Of a DNA stretch of 64,000 nt, positions 45,984-57,650 are shown piece by piece. The notes beneath the pieces are model-generated. The model searched no databases, was not told the DNA's origin, and saw only the letters and a program-made list of their open reading frames with translations. The position numbers and the translations under genes are program-made. Each line of letters starts with the position of its first letter. The first letter of the stretch is position 1. The stretch is taken from contig JADNRV010000076.1 of NCBI GenBank assembly GCA_015499995.1, positions 62,001 through 126,000 of the forward strand. The letters are read 5' to 3'. This stretch comes from Flammula alnicola. Its lineage: Eukaryota > Basidiomycota > Agaricomycetes > Agaricales > Strophariaceae.

Positions 45984-46889
45984 TGCCACTGATTATGGAT
46001 TGTTCTGGTTGTTGATTGTTGTCTGTGTTCGGGCTCGGTTTTTGTCTTCCTTATTCTTCATTATTTCGCTTCGATTTCGCTTGGCGTTTTAGTTTGGTAC
46101 TGTAGCCTTTTTCCTGGGACTTGTTACAATTAGCCACTCCGCTTCTATTCCCTTGTTTTCTTTCGTTCTTTTTTCCCCCCAGTTTGTATATCTGCTCCCT
46201 CGCTTATTTCTTTCGCTTACTATGCGCTACTGTCTGAACTTCTCCGATTTTCATATATTGCTATGGCGCCGTTCAACTTTAATGTCGTGTATTCCTGCTT
46301 TGGGCCTCAATGGTGACGACAACAGTGATGATATAGCCCGTTTCCGGTCAGCACTATCTGAAGATAATCATAAAGTCCGCGATTTCTTGTCTACCATCAC
46401 TCGATCGAAGTCTCCTATTTTACCTGAGTGAATATGAGCGAACAAACCTACATCATCTCCCATGCTCCCACATCCTCAGCCCTAACTGTTTTCAACCCTC
46501 AACTATATCGTTGCTTCAAGGCTATGTGAATCCCAGTTGAAACTTTTCCAGACGGCGTGCACCCGTTGGAATATAAGAAGCTTGAATACCGTAGAGATAC
46601 AGGGTGGATCTTTCACAATCCGGTCGAGAGGACCATTTTTCCAAGCGTGGTTGGGATCAAGCCTGGCACCATGCCACGGACCGCGTCGCAGGTCGACGCC
46701 ATACCTTTCCCCAACATCTACTCGATGCAATGTCGAAGGGTATAAGATGCTGCCACAGCGAAGGTCCTAGCAGAGGCGAAAGAGTTGTAGGAGGGGCCGA
46801 AAGGCGACAGAGCCAACGGTTCAGGGCCAGACGTGGTCCACGTCGTCGATCTTCTGGCCGTGGTATGGAAGCAGGGTCTAAGCATTTCC
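45984..46889. other. No supported gene
   Basis: T-rich 3' flank (45990..46300), then sequence antisense to unplaced minus frames downstream of the URC1 remnant; nothing recognised with confidence. Confidence 0.35.
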
Positions 46890-47581
46890 TCCTCCCAAGG
46901 CCTACCTACCGTCTTGATGAGATCGGCATCCGTGACCTGTGTCCCGCTCGAAAAGTACCCCGCTGCAATCTTGGCGTCGATCTCCGCACGCGAATCGGGT
47001 GGTACGAGATAGTCTAAAGACCACATTATCAGGAAATCCCCAAAACATCCAGAAAAAAGGAAGAACAAAAAATGCACCAGGAATATCATACCGCTTTCAA
47101 ATTAGTATCCCGCTCCTCACGATCGCGTCTTACTTCATGTCGCTCATCGACGCCACTTTGTCGACCTTCTTCACGCGCGATCCCGAGCCAATGCAGGACA
47201 TCGGGCATTAGGGTTTGGACCCGCTTGTCTTTGACCCCCCAGCGATCATCTCGGTACATTTGAAGTACTTGTCGGCGGAGTCGCCGCCGCGCTTGCGGAG
47301 GTTGTAGAGGAGGTACTTTTTGAGGTGGGTTAAACAACTGCATGGGGAACGGAGGGAGAAAGATATACGTACTTGGTAACTTCAAGTTCGCCTAGGGGAC
47401 GTCCTTCTTTACGGAAGTAAACGACGCCGCCGACACCGCCTATAGAAAATAAATACCACGCAACAGTGGAAATCAATGATCATACATACCTTTCTGTGCT
47501 TCCTTAATACATTCCTCGATAGCGTAGGTCAGGTAGGGCTTGCATGTACATATATCCGAGCCAAAGACATCGGACCCATTC
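46890..47581 (-). pseudogene. URC1: URC1 (GTP cyclohydrolase II-like, uracil catabolism) 3' part, broken
   Basis: Minus exons read NGSDVFGSDICTCKPYLTYA and IEECIKEAQK, GGVGGVVYFRKEGRPLGE, LLYNLRKRGGDSADKYFKCT then EMIAGG, VQTLMPDVLHWLGI, DAIVRSGI and VPPDSRAEIDAKIAAGYFSS. This is the GCH2-like half of URC1, a protein of the fungal uracil-degradation (URC) pathway. A run of six G (47235..47240 on plus as C) shifts the frame, MSDMKYDAIV reads MSDMK-stop-DAIV (TAA 47130..47132), a second stop follows (TGA 47097..47099), and one intron acceptor seems changed. The N-terminal half is missing; a HAD phosphatase 5' part precedes it on the same strand. Confidence 0.75.
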
Positions 47582-47808
47582 CTATTAGTGAGTTACCCCG
47601 CCACCGCCTCCGCTGCCGTCTTCATGGTCCTGGCTGGCTGGTTGTCGTGGTTCCTCGTCGCCGGGGGTCCGTCCGTTGTTTGGCTCATGCGAATATGGTG
47701 AGGTGGTGGCATGCGTCATCTTGCTGTCGAGGATGGGGAGCGGAAGGGGTGGATGGCGGGGGAGAAAAGAAGTGCCAGCAATTTCCATATGGGTAGTATC
47801 CCACGTAC

Positions 47809-48270
47809 TTTGTCGAAGAATTTCCTTGCACTGCTCAAAAGTAAAACCATTCGCGACAACACTGGCGAGCATTTTCCGGAATCCATCTCTGATAGCGCAG
47901 ATAATCAAGTCCGTAAATGCGCTGGGCGCCTAAGGTCATTTCACACCTGAATATGTCCTGACCGGCAAGAATCTCCAGGTTGCCTTCCCGCCGTCTCGCT
48001 TTCCCGAAGCCCAAATTGTCCGTCATATCTGGGATCGTCAAAATTATCTCAGTCAAGAGGCACCGTTTCGCGTTGATGACGTACAATCATTTGAATCAAA
48101 TGTAGTGATCGTGCCATCCCTGTGGTATTGCAGAAAGAAAAGACTCAACCTTAGTCACGATACAGAAGTTTAAATTCGCAAACCAACCAGTCAGATAATA
48201 CGATGACCTTCTTGTCTTGGTGGATAGGAGGGTATGGCAGAGTGCTTTCAGGAGCAACTGGTTCGGACAT
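47809..48270 (-). pseudogene. HAD-family phosphatase (MtnX-like) 5' part
   Basis: From ATG 48270, four short exons join in frame: PPIHQDKKVIVLSDWDGTIT with the D-x-D-G-T nucleophile motif, DSNDYMTDNLGFGKARRREG, NLEILAGQDIFR and DGFRKMLASVVANGFTFEQC ending KEILRQ at a GTACGT donor (47803..47808). This is the start of fungal HAD phosphatases related to 2-hydroxy-3-keto-5-methylthiopentenyl-1-phosphate phosphatase. The first 110 residues are undamaged, but the rest of the fold (VSSGM, GDGxSD motifs) is missing: 220 bp on, the same strand carries URC1 3' exons. Confidence 0.75.
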
Positions 48271-48652
48271 GGTGGTATCTAGGAGAAGCATGTATTCGAA
48301 ATTGTGAAATGATGGATTGCATCTCGGACTCCGGATGTATCTCTGCTACCGAGCCGAAATCTGCCGCTGATTGTACTGGCCCTGTGAACGTATATCGCCG
48401 GTAGAACGTTACATAAAAAGGTTTATTCTCGGGATCGACGGAGAATAGCGCATCGATACAGGCATATGGTCACTGGTTACTAATCTAAGTCCATGCTGAA
48501 GTCTAACGCCAGGCGTGAGGGATTGTGGCCGGATCATCTACGAATTTTGCGAAATAAGTAACAAGACATTATCGTGAGCGGGAGGGATAGCAAGATATCA
48601 CATCTATGTGGAGCAGAGCAGAAAGCACAAGAAAAAAAGCAGGAAGAATAAA

Positions 48653-49952
48653 TCACCAGTCGAGAACGGGAAGGAAGAATTTTGCGATTAGGTTTTGGTA
48701 GTACGGTCGCAGCTGTTCGACGTTGCAAGGTTCGTCGCATTTGCTGTATAGGTCGTAAGGGTTGAAGGCCTTGACGGCTTCAAGGATCTGCTCGTCCTTT
48801 TCATTGGTCAGGTGTGAATAGGCACCCTCTCTGTGCCATGGGTAGAAACTGTGGTACCGAATCATGGCAAGACCTTCGGCGGGCAGAGAGCTTTGATCCT
48901 TCAGGACATTATAAAGATACTAGAGTCAATCAAATGTTAGTCAGGCGTGAGAAAGACGACGGAGTTGGTACGGCGTACCTCGTCGTGACCCCAAGACAGC
49001 ATGACATTGTCAAGGCCACAGTGCGGCTTGTAAATGCCATATTCAGTCGAGTACACTGCGTCACAGGAATCTGGATTGCTCTTGAACGTTTCAGGGTAGA
49101 TAATCTTGTCCGAGAATTTGCAACCGACAACTAAATAGTATGAGAAGCGTTAGAATTCCTACTGAAGAGATCCAACGGTGTAGATGTTTACCGAAAGTAT
49201 CCTGAAACGATATGTGAGCTACGGTGGGTCAAGAAACATCAATCAAGCTCCACTTACACCGACTACGTCCCATTGGCCCTCTGAGCCAAAAAGTAACAGC
49301 AGTTTCCCAAGGTCATGCAGAAGACCAGTCGCCTGTTCCAGGGATAAGCTTTGGAATAGGGACTAGACAGCAATGTATTACCTGCATCCACTCGGGTTGT
49401 CCGTCTCTTCGAATGGCTTCAGCCGTTTGAAGCAGGTGATCGATTTGGGACATGCTTGTCTGTGAAATTGACGTCATGAGCGCCAGAACGAGGGTAACTT
49501 TGAGGGCCGTGGAATTACATCAGGGTCTGATTCGTCGATCAGAGTGTTGAGCAACTCTATCGCTTCCCAGACGCCCATACGAGCACGTTTTCTGCTTTTG
49601 AAGTCGACGCGGGCCTTGATATTGAAGGCCACCGTTTGTTTTTCTGTACATGCATGGTCAGCAACAATTTTACAACTTCTGAGAAGCTCGTAATAACAGA
49701 CCGTGCTGTTCCTTGTAGAACTTCTTCACGCGGTCGCAAGCGGCATCGTAGTCGCGGAACTGAGACTTGTCCATCGACTCGTCGAATTCAGATTTGTCGT
49801 TCCACATTTTGCCTTTGATGATATTCACTGAAAACGAAGGCCATGATCAGGAATTCGACGTGACGCAGGAAAGAAATCGCAGACGCACCCTCATCAATAG
49901 CATCAGAAGTAACATAAAGCTCATGACCGCTTTGAGTGGGAATGCTAGACAT
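48653..49952 (-). CDS. myo-Inositol oxygenase (8 exons)
   Basis: Exons 49889..49952, 49702..49827, 49519..49643, 49382..49459, 49258..49332, 49192..49201, 48979..49130 and 48653..48919 give 298 aa, normal for MIOX. The enzyme cleaves myo-inositol with O2 to D-glucuronate using a di-iron centre. Visible blocks: [39 protein letters not shown], the metal-binding [59 protein letters not shown] and FNPYDLYSK. The His/Asp ligands ([44 protein letters not shown]) are all present. Exon 6 is only 10 nt. Cytosolic, no targeting signal. Isolated between broken genes. Confidence 0.93.
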
Positions 49953-51470
49953 TTTTGGGGGTGTTTAGAGAAGAAAGTGGCCGGTATCGGAGAGCAGAGG
50001 ATGTTGACCATTACGACCAAAGGACTCCGGCCTTTTATGAGTCGCCAAAAGAGATCTGTGATGAAGAAAAGGGCCAGCTCAAATTCGAAAGAGCTGATCT
50101 CCAATCGGCGATTACAACGGGACTATTAAAAGTAATGCAAAAGTTCGCAGCTGCAACTGCCAACCGGGTATAAAAATTGATGGGTTTCAGGCTTTCAGCG
50201 GATTTTCATGGGATTATAGGATCATTTGAATGTTCGCTGGGCTTGGGAAGCGGCAAGTCCAGATCTGGGCGAACGCCACACGCCCGTTGCCAGCCCTGGC
50301 CAGGCTCATCCTCGACCCCTCAAGGTCTAGCTTAGCTTGCGACTCCGTGAAGGGGTTGTGGGCACTCTTTGGAAAGGACTCGACCTTTCCATTGAACGTT
50401 ATTCCTCAATGGATACCCATTTACCCAACACTGAGGTCATTCTAAGTCATTATACGTTCTTTGGCACCTATCAAGCTCAGGCTGGCCGCGCGTAATGAGG
50501 TTCCCAAGGCCAAACGAGCATCTACATCGAAAATAACTCTGATAATGAAACGCACTTTCAGCAATGGCGAAATCTTTGATGCAGGTGTCTAGTCATCTCC
50601 TCTTTCATCGCCGAAAAACTTCCGGGAGGGGATAGGGGAGCTTTACTCGCAAATTCTCAGAAAAAGAGGAGTCGGAATGAGTAGGTCCGTCGCGGCGTCG
50701 CCCATGCACCACTTCATTTTCGAGATTGATCTCAATATCTATGTTACTGAGATCTTCGATCTGTACGATGTGCTCTCGCAAGCTGGTCACGGGGATCAGG
50801 GACCTGTCAAGCGCCCCTCAAAGGAACTTATACAGCAACACGAGCATCTTCATCATATCCATGGGACAAATGCAGGCCAGAGCGCTTCAATTCCCAGAGT
50901 TCCCAAGTTCATATTGAGCAACATCATCGACGAACTCCCTCAAGTATCTTCGAAGCTTTTCCAGACAGCATCATTAGTACTACATTTTGCTCCTCCGTTC
51001 TTCTCACATACGCCTTTGCATAGATTTCTCACAGGAGAGCTTGTTGCCCTATGGTTAGATCCTTACGGCTCCGCGATGTTCGCGCTGAGGAGGTAAACCG
51101 TAGGCAAGACAATTGACGACGTGTTATGTATTGCATCTGTCTCATCACGGAGTCTTACTGCACCCCAAGTAACATTCATACATCAATAGATGGGTAACGC
51201 ATAACCGCTCAATACTCAGGGCATGCATACAATGTTCACAGACAATTTCAGAGGACTTGTGAATCTTCGACTGTCAATTAATTTTCCCGCATGTCATCCA
51301 TAGGTATGGGGTGGTCCCACAGAAGGTTATCCCTGCAGAAGGTGAGAGTCATTGGGTATTTCTGGACATACATTCCGGGCATAAGCGGCATTTACTGTGG
51401 TGACGACATTTATTCACTTCATACAATTGAATCCGATCAAAAGGAATCTTCTACACGCCCGTTCCAGCGA
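49953..51470. other. No supported gene
   Basis: A 139-codon plus frame (50677..51096) has no domain or splice context. The MIOX promoter should lie in the first few hundred bases. Confidence 0.4.
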
Positions 51471-52793
51471 CTACAAAGGCAACGGGGGCCAATGTTCGAA
51501 TCCAAGTTCGACGGCTAGACAGAAACGATGAGGTTAGGGTTCGGATATATCCCCAATGTTTGAAGAATGGTACGTACGCCATGGAGGGGTGATGAATCTG
51601 CGACCGCCGACAGATAATAATAAAGAGGCCGTCAGTACACATTCACTGATAGACGCATGTCATAGAGATGGACAGAACGCGGGAACAACTGACCTCTTCT
51701 GCTTTCCACTAGCCGCACGGCCGTCGAGTTTATCGATATCGGCAGCATCTAACTTCTCGGCAGCTGCGAGGGCGCCTGTGAAGTTTCTGGCAATTCGCGC
51801 AGGCGTGACGGACTTGGGAAGCACCACGATTCCCTTTGCAACTGAAAATGGAGGATGTGTAAGCTTTAGAAAACGCTTCATGGCGGGGTAGTTCCGTAAA
51901 TAACGTACGAAGATAGCACAACAAAATATCCGCAGGCTGTAAGGAATGTTTGGTGGCTACTTCTGTTATGACTTCATCGGTCAAGAGCGGTGAGTTGGTG
52001 GAGCCAAGTGGTGAATACGCCTGCGGTGCAATTCCTTTGGATTTGAGATAGGAAATGAGCTTGTGCTGAGAATTATACACATGTATTTCGAGCTAAAACA
52101 GGTTATGCGTTCAGTGGTGGTTCATGTCTAATTATTTGGAAGATTGTCCCATTCACCTGGTTGACGGCTGGGATCACTTCTGCAGTTGGAAGGATTTCCT
52201 CAAGCTTTGCCTCGGAAAAGTTGGAAACCTCAATTGATTTGACTTTTCCTGAAAGCGAAAGCATGTCGTCAGAATTGAATGCACATGCTGACTTCCGAAA
52301 GCACGCGCGCGGCGGAGGCTTTTTATCTCACCACTGCCTCCATTTGTTTCCAGAAATCCCATGCGTGATCTACGTCCCGTTTTCCATTCGGAAGTGTAGG
52401 GAAGACGGGGTGGTTGCCTTTGGGATTCCAAGGAATAGGCCAGTGGATGAGATACCCCGGAAAATTGGGTTCGCACACCCACAGCTTAGCATTTGCATCT
52501 CCGATTAGACAGCTGACCTCACAATCAAGATAATCGATTCCAAGATTGGCGAGGGTCTGGTTGACTATGCCACGTTTCCACAGTTTACTGGTGATCTGCG
52601 CAAGACAAAGAGAGAAATCCATGTCACCAGTCAGACGTCGGCAGTGCAAGGTTTCTACCAACGGGAACATCAGGGAACTTACAAAGATTTCCGACCTAGG
52701 GACACCAGAGGCACGAACTCCCTCATCAACCTCTTTCTCGTTCCCGTATGCCCTAGTCGCGATTCGTTGCAGGGTCAGCGGGCAGGAGAGCAT
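51471..52793 (-). pseudogene. Aldo-keto reductase, 5'-truncated and damaged
   Basis: Minus-strand blocks: AYGNEKEVDEGVRASGVPRS, ITSKLWKRG, LANLGIDYLD, YLIHWPIPWNPKGNHPVFPT, VKSIEVSNFSEAKLEEIL, GIAPQAYSPLGSTNSPLLTD, KGIVVLPKSVTPARIARNF, SGKQKR, FITPPWPVELGFEHWPP. The catalytic Tyr (AYGNE), Lys (TSKLW) and His (LIHWP) are kept; the Asp normally about five residues before the Tyr is lost, and all sequence before it (the first beta-strand, about 45 residues) is missing. The usual HRPEDV segment after SKLW is deleted, the acceptor before YLIHW reads GGGG, and the splice after EAV leaves the next exon out of phase. The 3' exons are intact to the stop at 51471. NADPH-dependent carbonyl reductase originally. 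Confidence 0.65.
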
Positions 52794-52974
52794 ACGAATG
52801 CGAGCGACTACGACAGGCAGTCAAAATGCAGGAGGAAGAGTAGCAACGCTGGAGCAGTCCGATCTGGCCAGGCGAATGCACGCGATGGCAGCGAGGCAAG
52901 AGCCGTGTCGTGTTCGGAACGCGCTGGCGCGGCTAGTGCTTCCTCGAGCACTGCCACCAGCGTACTATCTAATC

Positions 52975-53030
52975 TACGAGATCCTATCTAATCCGAATAT
53001 CCTATCTAATCTGAATATCCTATCTAATCT
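52975..53030. repeat. Three tandem ~18-bp units
   Basis: ATCCTATCTAAT(C)(T/C)(C)GAAT-type units occur in a row at the broken 5' side of the aldo-keto reductase remnant. Confidence 0.8.
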
Positions 53031-53816
53031 GTCCGAGGTGCCCGATCTCCCGGTCACAACGCCAGCGAGCATGATTCAAGAGTCAGGAAACATTGTACAA
53101 GCCGGATAGACTGCCATTCGGTACCGCTCTCACCGCCCTCGCCTTGAGTGTCAAAACTGCGCACGCACTTAACCGCCCAGGCACACCGTGTAATTCGAGA
53201 GCAAGATACAGTGGTAATTTACCAAGGAGAATTTTTGGGTGAATAGCGTTCACTCCATGGAAGTTGTGAATGCACTGGCTGGCTTCGTTGACCATCTAGA
53301 TCTCAACGTTGGTGCGTACGCGATACAGCGGCGCTCAGCGAACATGGTCCAAGACGGACTTCAATTGCAAGTTCGAACCACTGGAGAGCCATATCGATGC
53401 ATACCATAAAGCTCGTCTTGAATGGCGCGAAGGAGTGAGAGACGAGATGATGAAGGATTATTACATACTCAAAATGTAGATGTTCGAAGACCGATCTGAA
53501 TCAAAATCGCAAAAGAAATGCCAACGTGTTGGCAAGTTCGTAGAAATTGGGGCGCTAAACAACACTTTACGTCGTTAAGACAGATGTAAAGTAGCAATAT
53601 ATTACTGGACCAATAAACTACTGCTTTGGCGTATTTACAGAAAATCGAAGTACACACTAAAGCCTTCATAAGTTGCATACACTACCAAAAGAAACTTCTT
53701 CCTGCGTCGCGCAAAACCTTTCACCAATTGTACAACCCCATACCCACGCGAACACCTCAAGCCATCAAGCCCTCGAACCTTGACCACCGCAGCACGTCGT
53801 AAGCACCACACGCAAG
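53031..53816. other. No supported gene
   Basis: No coding signal recognised between the repeat and the Cys-rich remnant. Confidence 0.4.
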
Positions 53817-54600
53817 CTACGACCACCCCTCTGTGCACTTCTTATCCGGCCTCCTACTATTCCTCCCTTACACTGCAGCTTCCCACAGTCCTGACACCCA
53901 TTCATACAAAACGAGCGCCCGCCTCCTGCGAACCGCATTTACAGCAGTGCCTCGGACTGCGCTTGCTATGCGACCCCGTGATAATAGCCCCTGCACCCGC
54001 ACCCGCCCCGCCTGCATCCACGCCGTTACTCCCACCAGTACCGTTAGTGACAGACGCCGACACATAACCTTGCGCGGACGGGCTCGTGGCGGGATTCTGC
54101 GTGTTCTGGCTCGGGTGCGGAGGCGACACCTGCCCGACGTTGAGCGGCACCATCTGCCCGTTGACGAAGTGGTGCGGCACGCAGGCGTACGGCGTGAATG
54201 GGGAGGCCGCGTATGGGCTGTACACCGTGGTGGAGGGCATCATTAGTGATCAAACACGGAAGGGCTACATATGACGAACCTTCCGGGGAAATCGTGCCTG
54301 GAACGCCGGTGGGAGGATGGATTTACCACCCACGGTACACGGGATCCGATCCGATCGGTTTGTGCTGAACTCGAACTCGTTGATGGCTGAACGGAATAGA
54401 TGTACACCATGAGGTCGAGTAACGAAGACGGTAAAGGAGCGTACGTCTTCTCATAACCAAGCATCCAAATCCGTAGTTTCATCCTCGTCAATCTCGCCCA
54501 TACCCTCAAGACACGCGCGCACGACGATCTCCGTCCACCCACTCACTTCCGCACCATATTCGGCCGTGCCTCTGAGAGACTGATCACGAATTCTATCGCA
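53817..54600 (-). pseudogene. Cysteine-rich C-terminal protein, broken
   Basis: Minus strand: AEYGAEVSGWTEIVVRACLE and GMGEIDEDETTDLDAWL, IHPPTGVPGTISPEGSSY preceded by an in-frame TAA, a Pro/Ser/Gly-rich stretch (SPPHPSQNTQNPATS), then CCKCGSQE, frame change, GRSFCMNGCQDCGKLQCKG, another frame change, RNSRRPDKKCTEGWS and stop (53817). Nine ordered cysteines suggest a zinc-binding tail that is conserved, since both frame changes sit inside it. I do not recognise the family by name. At least three lesions make this a pseudogene or a much-errored copy. Confidence 0.45.
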
Positions 54601-55211
54601 CTGGGCCGTGCCAGTCGCCGTCGGAGCAACAGGAGAGAGGAACGGGGGACTTACGTGTTGCGTAGAGACTCTGCATCATTGAGGTTGCTGAACGCGACGA
54701 AGAGAACAATCAGAACCGACACCAAGGTGAGCGGCAATGCTACTTACTTGCACGACAACGTTGCTGGCCGTAATTCAACGCTCTAGCTGTGAGATAATCA
54801 GCGACTAATGGGCGGGTGAGGGACAGACATCGGGGCTCACCAACACACCAAGACAATTGGCGAGCTCGACGCTGGAGAAGAGGGCGGGTGAGACGACTTG
54901 CGAGCAGCTAGTCCGCCGAGGAAAATGAAGAGGGTACGAGTGCCGAGCGCAGAAGAGCCTAGAGAAGTCGAGGAGAGGAGGAGAAGAGGTAGGAGGGGAA
55001 TGATGAGACGCGGTCAATTCTCGCCTCCCTTTATACAATTCCCATATGCCTTGTGCATATATGTAGTCTAGGAGAATATAGCCGAGTTGTGCAAATTCCA
55101 GTGTGATTCAAGGGAAGTGCAGGCGTCAGCCAATTTCCATAAACTGTTTTATTGTAGGACATTTAGGCACTTTTAATGTGCGAGACAATAGAAGAAAAAA
55201 GTACATAGAAA
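54601..55211. other. No supported gene
   Basis: Probably upstream remains of the Cys-rich gene; no frame could be joined. Confidence 0.35.
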
Positions 55212-57068
55212 CTAATTACCATCACCAGTGTCCTGGAAAGATTCAACAGTGATTCCAAGCCTCCGTGCGGTCTCCCATGCTTCGACGATACGCTCGGAGA
55301 AGCTGATTGTAACACCAGAGTTCTCGGCGCCATACCCCATAGAGGTCCCATGCATAAACTCCGGCCGGATGGCCATCATTGTTCCCAGGGCCTGGCGGAC
55401 GACAACCTTCAGCGACAGGTCGACGAAGCTACTCCCCCCACCCGGTGGGCCTCGTATGACTGGTGCAGGTCCCTCCTTCTGTTTCTTGATGGCAGTGCGC
55501 GTCTGGTGTACTGGCTCAGAAGGCTCAGAAGGAACTTTTTTTGGGTTAATCCGGCGGTCGATGTTGAAGGCAAAGGCATATGGTGTGTATGCCTTGTCCT
55601 CATGGGCACGCCTATTTTAGACTGATTTAGTGAATAGATAGGTGATATAAAATAAAATTTCTACATACGCTTCATATCCATTGGAGAGATAGCCCTCGGG
55701 TGGTGCCCTTTTTGCAGTTGGGAAGGTGACATCGCTGCCACCAATCTTGATAGTATAACCGCCTCCTGATTGACATTTCAGCTCTGAAAGTCTACTCATA
55801 GAGAAAAACCTCACCAGAGCGCAGGTTGGCAGTCTCGAGCTCTGGGAGCCCGAGCTCCGTGAGTCGCTTTCTGGTGATATTGATAACTTCCTGCGGCATG
55901 AGCTTCTCCATTAAGCCCCAGGCGAGTGATATAACACCGACAGCGTCCTGATCGTGGGCAGCCTTGGTGGCTTTGTCGAGATCCAGCTTAAAGCTGCTGG
56001 CCAACCCGATGGCACGCGCACTGCGAGCGCCCATATTCAGGCCGAGCTGGACGATCTTTCCAGTATGATTAGGCTGCCGATTCAAATTTAGTATCAGTAG
56101 TAGACACAAATAAATCGACTTACTCGCACATTCGTCCTGTCCTTGCAAGCCTCTACAATCACTGCATGCATCCAGGCAAACAGCTCGCCAGCATATCGAG
56201 ACTTCCCCAAGACGTCTCGCAGAACGATAAGCTCAATAATGGTTTTGCCTAAAGAAACAGGGTGAGCTCCCACAGTGGCATCGAAATGTGTAAGCCACCT
56301 ACCATCATCCCCGACTGAATAGTAAATGACTGACTGATCTTCATAGACAACATCGAAGCCGGTGCTTTCGGTCGTGACGATAACATCTTTACCTGCTACT
56401 TTATCCTCTACTTCACTCAGGTGAGCTCCCCACTTTACCCCATGGTGATGATCACGGAGTTTTTGTCTCAGCGTGAATGGGGGTGCGGTTCCTCCAGCCT
56501 CTGCCTCTGCAATCAGGTCCTGTAGGTAGTAGTGCTTCCTGTGGAACCCGAGCTCCTCAGCCTACAAAATAATTAGTAATTCCCACAGTGCAGCTGTAAG
56601 GAGAGCGATGTACAATCTCCCGCTTCTCCCCATGCGTGACGTGTGGCGGAATTGTTGCCTGTTTGCAGGCCCAAAAATTCTCGATGGCCAATCGTAGCTC
56701 ATCGGTGCACTCTTCAGCTTTGCGCGCCTGGTTAAGGAGCTCTCCGAGCCGGGACAGCTTGCAAGATGGGGTCAATCTCCATCCAGGTGGCTGTGCTTAA
56801 AAAAGGACTTACCTTTAATCCTATGCTCTCGCTCCAAATTCTGGCAGCCTCAGCACATAGGTAGGTGGTAGTTGTCCCAGATTCTGCGATGTCAGCTGGT
56901 GTCAGCCCCTTAAGTCTGTCCAACACATCTCGCTGTGATAGGAATGTGATCCCTGCATGTAATGGGGTAGGTCAGCGACTGGTGACTGCGTAATCTGTGA
57001 ATCAGTTAGAGCTCACAGTTTCTGAGGTGCTGTCTTCTTGCTTCCTTGACTGTAGGTTCCTTTGGCAT
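55212..57068 (-). CDS. Conserved basidiomycete protein of unknown function, 491 aa (8 exons)
   Basis: Exons 57017..57068, 56813..56952, 56614..56757, 56303..56561, 56124..56248, 55815..56073, 55669..55765 and 55212..55611 all join in phase. Start MPKEPTVKEARRQHLRN; then a helical part (LTPADIAESGTTTTYLC), LGFHRKHYYLQDLIAEAEAG, HHHGVKWGAHLSEVEDKVAG, DVVYEDQSVIYYSVGDDG, LGLNMGARSARAIGLASSF, AHDQDAVGVISLAWGLMEKL and, at the end, LSLKVVVRQALGTMMAIRPE, FMHGTS. These blocks recur in agaricomycete genomes in many copies; I know of no assigned function. No signal peptide, helix bundle or enzyme motif I can name; a conserved H-D-Q-D and the late FMHGT invite comparison with metal-dependent oxygenases, a guess only. 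It is undamaged, between two broken loci. Confidence 0.75.
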
Positions 57069-57650
57069 CGTAGTATGGCGGTCGTGGTGGTGGTACCGGT
57101 GGAAGAATTGTGTCTGGCTGAAAGAAACCAATGAGGCGCACACGATGCAAGCTAAAAATAGCTCAGCCTCACAAACCAACATATAGAAAGAAAATATATA
57201 GAAGAAAGACTATTTTATGATACACTGTACACTCTTGATGGATCGATCTGCAGAGGATTGAAACGGTGGTGGGGACCAGCCCGACCAGCTTCGAAATTCG
57301 GAACTTCCTGGGCGCTCCCAGATTGCCAAGACCATGATGGTAGTTTTTCCCCACTGTGAGCATGCGTGGGAAATATGTTCGTGGCACATATATATATATA
57401 GATATCTCTTTCTCTCTTTGCCCCCACGCCCACCCCCCAACACCCACCCCAAACACCCGACTCAAGCGGAGGCGCCAGCTCTACTGCCCACAGCCCCGGT
57501 GCAGTGTACCGTACGGCGAAGACTGAGCTGGCCGACCTATCCACCCCGCTTATCGACACCCGAGCACCCTGCACTAGCGCGCTCCACCTCCCAGCTGTGC
57601 TTCCGCTGACGGTGAGTTAGTGTGGGGTAGGACTCAGTCCCAATTTTGAA
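57069..57650. other. No supported gene
   Basis: Contains a TATATATATATAGATATC run near 57390 and C-rich tracts; no gene. Confidence 0.4.

Noticed and set aside
50677..51096. 139-codon plus-strand frame
   Set aside because: No domain and no flanking splice signals.
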